DNA of 64,000 nt from Apostichopus japonicus. Taxonomy: Eukaryota > Echinodermata > Holothuroidea > Aspidochirotida > Stichopodidae. The translations under genes were made by a program, and so were the position numbers. Below the pieces are notes generated by a model. The model saw only the letters and a list, made by a program, of their open reading frames with translations, was not told where the DNA came from and did not search any database. Positions 59,545 through 64,000 of the stretch are shown piece after piece (the first letter of the stretch is position 1; each line of letters opens with the position of its first letter). The stretch spans positions 17,651,501-17,715,500 of the forward strand of contig NC_092569.1 in the NCBI RefSeq assembly GCF_037975245.1. Direction: 5' to 3'.

Positions 59545-62500
59545 AAGGTAAAAGGATCGAAAACAGCGGCTGGTGAAGTGAACTGACAGTGCGATGAACA
59601 CGTTCTTGACTTTTAAAAAAAGATTGAACACAGGTTTACACAGAATTAACACAGAAAAAAAATTACTCAGTTAGTTGTGCTGAGATTTGTTTACTGAGCA
59701 TGGAATTTGTTTTGTTAAATACCTTAAGCCACCGTTCCCCTCAGTACTTCTTCTCTCAGTTAAGTTTGTTTAATGTAATATTATGTGTTATATCAACCCC
59801 ATTCTAATAATAAATAATACCGAAAATACGTGCTAGTTACAATTCCTTTCTCGCTTACGTTTAGGTGACATTTGAAACCTGATGACCATAAAGCACGAAT
59901 TCAAAAGTGTAGAAGTTGCACAAATCTGTCTTCTTTCAACTAGTTACATGGGTTTGGGTAGAGAAAGGAAAGCTAAGACCTCAGTTTTAAAAGGAAAACA
60001 AATCATGTCTTGTATGTGAGTATCAGTAAATTCAACATTTGGTCTACATAAAAATAATTTGTAAGATAATTCTTTGAATTTCTAAAATCTGAAAACAGAA
60101 TTTTTCTCTTCAAAAACTCAATATTTGTCATATATTTCTCAAATATTGCATTGATACAGCTAACAATATAATTGCACCAGATTATTGCTTGTTTCTCATT
60201 TAAAAACAAATACAGATTGAGATTATCATGTGGACTAGAGCGCTTAGGTCATTAGAAATTCCTTACGTTCCGTTAGGCTATGTTCCGTTTGTGGTTTGGT
60301 TGAAATTATGGAAATCAAAGAGGGAATCCATAAATCGATAATGTCATATGATATCCCCAATAATATTAAATATAATTTCGAAGGATCATTTCATATTATC
60401 ATGTAACTTTCTAATCTAATAAACGAATAAAGTTGAATGTTACTTCGTTTTTTGTTTTGTTTTCTGGTCACATTTAATTTTTATGAGGTCTATAACGCAT
60501 AATCAAAATGCCATTCAAGAGAGTAAAATATATTAGATAAGCATTTATTTTATATCCTGGTCAACCATAATCAAGAAAACAAGCAGAGACACCACTTCAC
60601 CTGTAACATTCATCACGGTGACCGAACATCCAGCAGATCAACCTCACACATGTTAGACTTAGACAATTATTATCGGTTACAACTTTTGAAGACCATGTTT
60701 TATTCGTTGTTTGTCAGGCACCGCCCAGTGGCGGTTACAAACACCCCCCCCCCTCACACTGGCACCCTTATTGGCACCTACAGAAAGACGAGGACCGGCA
60801 AATTTTCTTAATATTATACATATTTTACTCTTAAATCGATGAATTTTCGCTGCGTGAGAGTTGTATCATGGTCGAAGCTCCTCACCTTTTGCGTTGCTCT
60901 ATCCAAATAACGCTACATCACAATCAGTATTGCAAAATGGCATTTTATTCGGTCTGATCTGTTTTACTAAGTTTTGTCCTATTGGAATTGATTCAAAAAC
61001 ATTACAAATTTTGTCTGTATTAAAGGATACATGTTTTACTACAATAACAGCATGACTTGTAAACCGAAGAGTTCGGCTGAGCGAATGAGTAGGTTATGTG
61101 TTTATGGAATGAACGGGAGCTGACCGGTCTGTGAGGCGAGCAGCTACGTATATACGTACATCTATCTGGTAACCCTTTCTGTATAGGAAACACGTGTTGA
61201 CCAATTCTCTAAGAACGTGACAATTCTGATATTTTCATTTTAATTTAACAAAGGGTTTCCCTGCTGAATAATTTAATAATAAGATCATATGTTGTTCATG
61301 TTTTATTTATTCCAAAATATGTTTAACCTTGTTGCACAAATCATGTTGGGTTTTTTTGGGATTCTTCGTTAAAAACAATGGCAATTTCTAGTACATGAAC
61401 ATACTTAAGAAAAAGGATCCATCTAATCCCTCTTCTGAGAGCAAAAATGTATCAAAGGGAAGGAGGCAAACCCTTCCCATTAAAACCCTCCCCAAGGACG
61501 GCCATTCAGTTAAATAATGAAATTGATAGCAAACGTTCCATATATGCCCACTTCTCAGAGCAAACATGTCTCAGAGGGGTAGAGGCACATCCTCTCCATT
61601 AGAACCCCCCCCCCTTCCCCAGGACGGCCATTCAGTTGCGCCCGTATTGAAATTCCTGGATACGCCACTCGCCGCTTGTGTGTTCACAAAGCCATTCCAC
61701 GTAAGATAGCTTGAAACCACGCAACTAGTTACTGTTATGAATTCAGTTGTTGAACTCCCGAAACTTCACGAACTTGCTTAGCCCTATTATCAGTTCATCT
61801 TCAAATAGCATTGTCTTCATATAAAGGAATTGCTTAGATGAATTTACCTGACCATTTTCATATGCCGGACAAGGTGAGTTTAGGTTGCAAAGATTTAAAA
61901 GTAGTTTACAGAGAGGGTTCAGAGGTTTGTGATTAGGTTGATTTTATTAAAGAACAGTAGGCATATATCACTGATGCTGGCATAAGCTGTACCCGAGAGG
62001 TTGATATGTAGCAGTAAATTGTACAATGCATGGATGGAGGACTATATGGACACTTTGATGCAAGGAGATTCATTACTTACATTATTTATTCAATATTCAC
62101 AAACTTAGATGAAATAAGGAAAATGGGCAAAGTGATTCAGATAATTTTCAAATTGGCGAGATCACACTAACAAGACAAAGTGCCAAAAATGGACAATGGA
62201 GGAAATATTTTAATTTGCGCGTTATTAACAATAATTTCATAATTGGCGCTCGATCTCCCGAAACAGAACCAATTTGGGAAATCTCAAGAACATTTGACTG
62301 TGATTTTTTTTTTTTTTTTAAAGTTTGAATGAACATTGATTAGTGAGGTTGATAAATCACAAGTTATCCGAGTTAAGTGTCTGAAAGCGTTGTTAAATTA
62401 CTGAGCTTACACATTTAGAAAGCTGTTTTATAGTGAGAAGACATATTCACAAGAAGCATAACTATGTCCAATCATATGAGGATTGTTTTTTCTTCTGTCT

Positions 62501-63220
62501 TTTAATGCACTGATGCCTTGTCAACTTGGAATTAGAGTAGTTTAAAAAACTAGTTGTATATAATACCGGTAAATTGAATTATATTAGATCCATATGTTGC
62601 AAGCACTTTTTGAATTAATCTTATCACAATGTTTTTTTTATGATATCTATTTAAAAGATTCTTGTCTCTTCACTAACATGATAAGGCACTTTTACACAAT
62701 ATAGCACAATAAGGCACAATATTTTTCAAATAAGGACATGGTGTTTCAAAGCTCAATATCGGAAACCACATAACTGGTGACACTGGTCAATTCAAGCCAA
62801 TGGAAATTAATTTACATCATGATTGGGTTAATTCTATTCAAACTGTTCACATATCCCTCTGCAATAGAAGCCTTTCATCATAAAGAGTCCTGTTGATTGG
62901 GCTAGAAAGGGATATATCCTTAGATAGACACTGAACGCTCACAAATATAATACATAACATATTATTCGTGTACGGTTGTCTATAAAATATGACAACGTTG
63001 AAGGCGTTAAAGTTTCCTGCTATAATCTACAATCTTTAGAAAATGAGGTCAATGGTACAAAATGGATCTTCTCCACTACGGTTGTTAGGAAGCCATGTAT
63101 ATATTAATAAACATGTCACTCAAGGGTTAACTTCTATCGACAAGATTTACGATAATAGTTTCATTTCATCTTGAGCTGTTACCCTGAAAGCATCTATAGT
63201 AACCAGGACACCTTAGGAAG
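59545..63220. other. Intergenic region between genes G and H
   Basis: Counterpart of 12300-15554, with the G polyadenylation signal (59809-59814), the second copy of the hAT-like stretch (about 60728-61674) and about 325 bp (61974-62302) that copy 1 lacks. The last 150 bp match the conserved block before gene C. No other gene seen. Confidence 0.6.
61974..62302. other. About 325-bp segment present only in the second copy
   Basis: Copy 1 passes directly from ATATCCCTGATGA to a T run (about 14640-14655), while here about 325 bp intervene before the T run. The segment contains two similar phrases (CAAATTGGCGAGATC near 62150 and TAATTGGCGCTCGATCTC near 62239). It may be an insertion here or a deletion in copy 1; no coding potential is evident. 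Confidence 0.6.
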
Positions 63221-63289
63221 ATGAAAATGATTTTCTTTCTTGTTATTGCCGCCTTAGTGGCAGGTACTCAAGTTTCAGCGAATGACATG
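63221..63289 (+). CDS. Gene H: signal-peptide exon, duplicate of gene C exon 1 (gene continues beyond window)
   Basis: ATG to donor gtaagt at 63290, 23 codons, reading MKMIFFLVIAALVAGTQVSA. It differs from the C exon by Gly to Ala. The following intron matches C intron 1 to the window end. In C the next exon is 3.2 kb away, so the rest of H lies outside. Whether H carries the C nonsense codon cannot be seen. Confidence 0.88.
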
Positions 63290-64000
63290 GTAAGTCTTTT
63301 CACTTAAAATACATTTCTTTTAACGTAAAGTCTTTTCAAATTTTACTGCCACCATACATTTTGCACTTTCAGATCGTTCAAAAGAAGCTCACGAAAACTA
63401 AGTTAAAAGCTGGTCAAGATAAATAAAATCAGCTTAATTTCAAGCAATTAAATGCCTTTCCTTCGAAATCTTTTTTCATTAATTTTATTTGTGTTCGTCA
63501 TAAAGATGAAACTCTGCCATTTTCTCTCTTTCTTTAAAACATAATGGGTCACTTCTAAGAAAGTTAGCCAAATTTAGGTATACATATTTAGTCATGTCAT
63601 TAATAGAGGTGCACCTAAACAAGAGACTTAAAGAATAGCTGAGGGAAATACCATTAAAAACAAATACAATTATAAGCTTATAAAGCTATAATTTTTGAGA
63701 AATCATACAAAAACACAAGTTAACATTTTCATTAATTTCACCACGCATAATATTTACAAAAATCTCAACTCGTAAGTAATTGTATACTATTAAGTAAAAA
63801 ATCAATCAAATCGTATCATGCTAATATCATCATTTCAGAATTCAATATTGTCCATTTCTCGAATGATAAACAAGTTAACAGGCTAGAAGCAATTTCTCAA
63901 TCTTAATTTTACAATTGCTGCTACTTTGAAATTTCCCAAATGATGATGTCCATAAGATATCTGATTTCATACATGCCAGCTATTCATATTTCATTCGTTA

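Larger units (their letters stand above)
47441..64000 (+). repeat. Second copy of a >16-kb segmental duplication (first copy 1-16335)
   Basis: From ATAATAAAGGCCAA (base 1 and base 47441) to the window end, the sequence follows 1-16335 in the same order and orientation through exons, introns, intergenic DNA and old transposon fragments. By eye most stretches differ at only a few percent of bases, plus indels. Neither outer boundary is inside the window: the first copy begins at or before base 1 and the second runs past base 64000. Confidence 0.95.

Overview
The window is AT-rich eukaryotic DNA with GT..AG introns, long AT dinucleotide and trinucleotide microsatellites and several kinds of degenerate transposable element. 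It looks like an invertebrate deuterostome. The encoded proteins resemble the short secreted fibrinogen-like proteins described from sea cucumbers (the Parastichopus FReP/fibrinogen-like A type), so a holothurian echinoderm is my best guess. That is inference from family knowledge; no database search was run. I see no prokaryotic or viral features.

All the convincing coding sequence belongs to one family on the + strand. It is a tandem array of fibrinogen-related-domain (FReD) lectin genes, here named A to H: A (630-4351, first exon lies left of the window), B (6369-12299), C (15555-21961, nonsense mutation in the last exon), D (28535-28773, an orphan terminal exon), E (34300-40953, intact), F (46503-51747, intact), G (53955-59544, frameshift in one small exon) and H (63221-63289, first exon only, continues beyond the window). 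Their shared plan is a signal-peptide exon, a short linker exon (two in B and G), then three exons of 170, about 271 and 227-254 nt that encode the whole FReD. Intron phases are 0-1-0-1 (0-0-1-0-1 in B and G). Linker exons of A, C, E and F end in a dibasic R-N-(R/K)-R motif, so these may be proproteins cut by a furin-like protease to release the bare lectin domain.

Layout: 1-16335 and 47441-64000 are two copies of the same segment (A/F, B/G, C/H), co-linear and very similar even in introns, but differing by indels, microsatellite length and a 30-bp minisatellite expansion. Between them lie the rest of C, a 1.7-kb terminal-inverted-repeat transposon (22068-23770), microsatellites, orphan exon D, gene E, a LINE reverse-transcriptase remnant (about 41545-42240) and a dead copy of exon 3 (46034-46081). 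The 3' parts of D and E are older duplicates of each other, and a related stretch lies just upstream of F.

The genes probably act as a family of secreted, calcium-dependent recognition lectins of innate immunity. The sequence shows ongoing diversification: four amino-acid changes packed into 48 bp of the presumed ligand loop between A and F, loop-length differences between paralogs, linked silent variants consistent with gene conversion (F exon 3 matches E, A exon 3 matches C), and loss or possible alternative use of exons in C, D and G. Whether the 16-kb repeat is a true tandem duplication or two haplotypes assembled end to end cannot be decided from the sequence alone.
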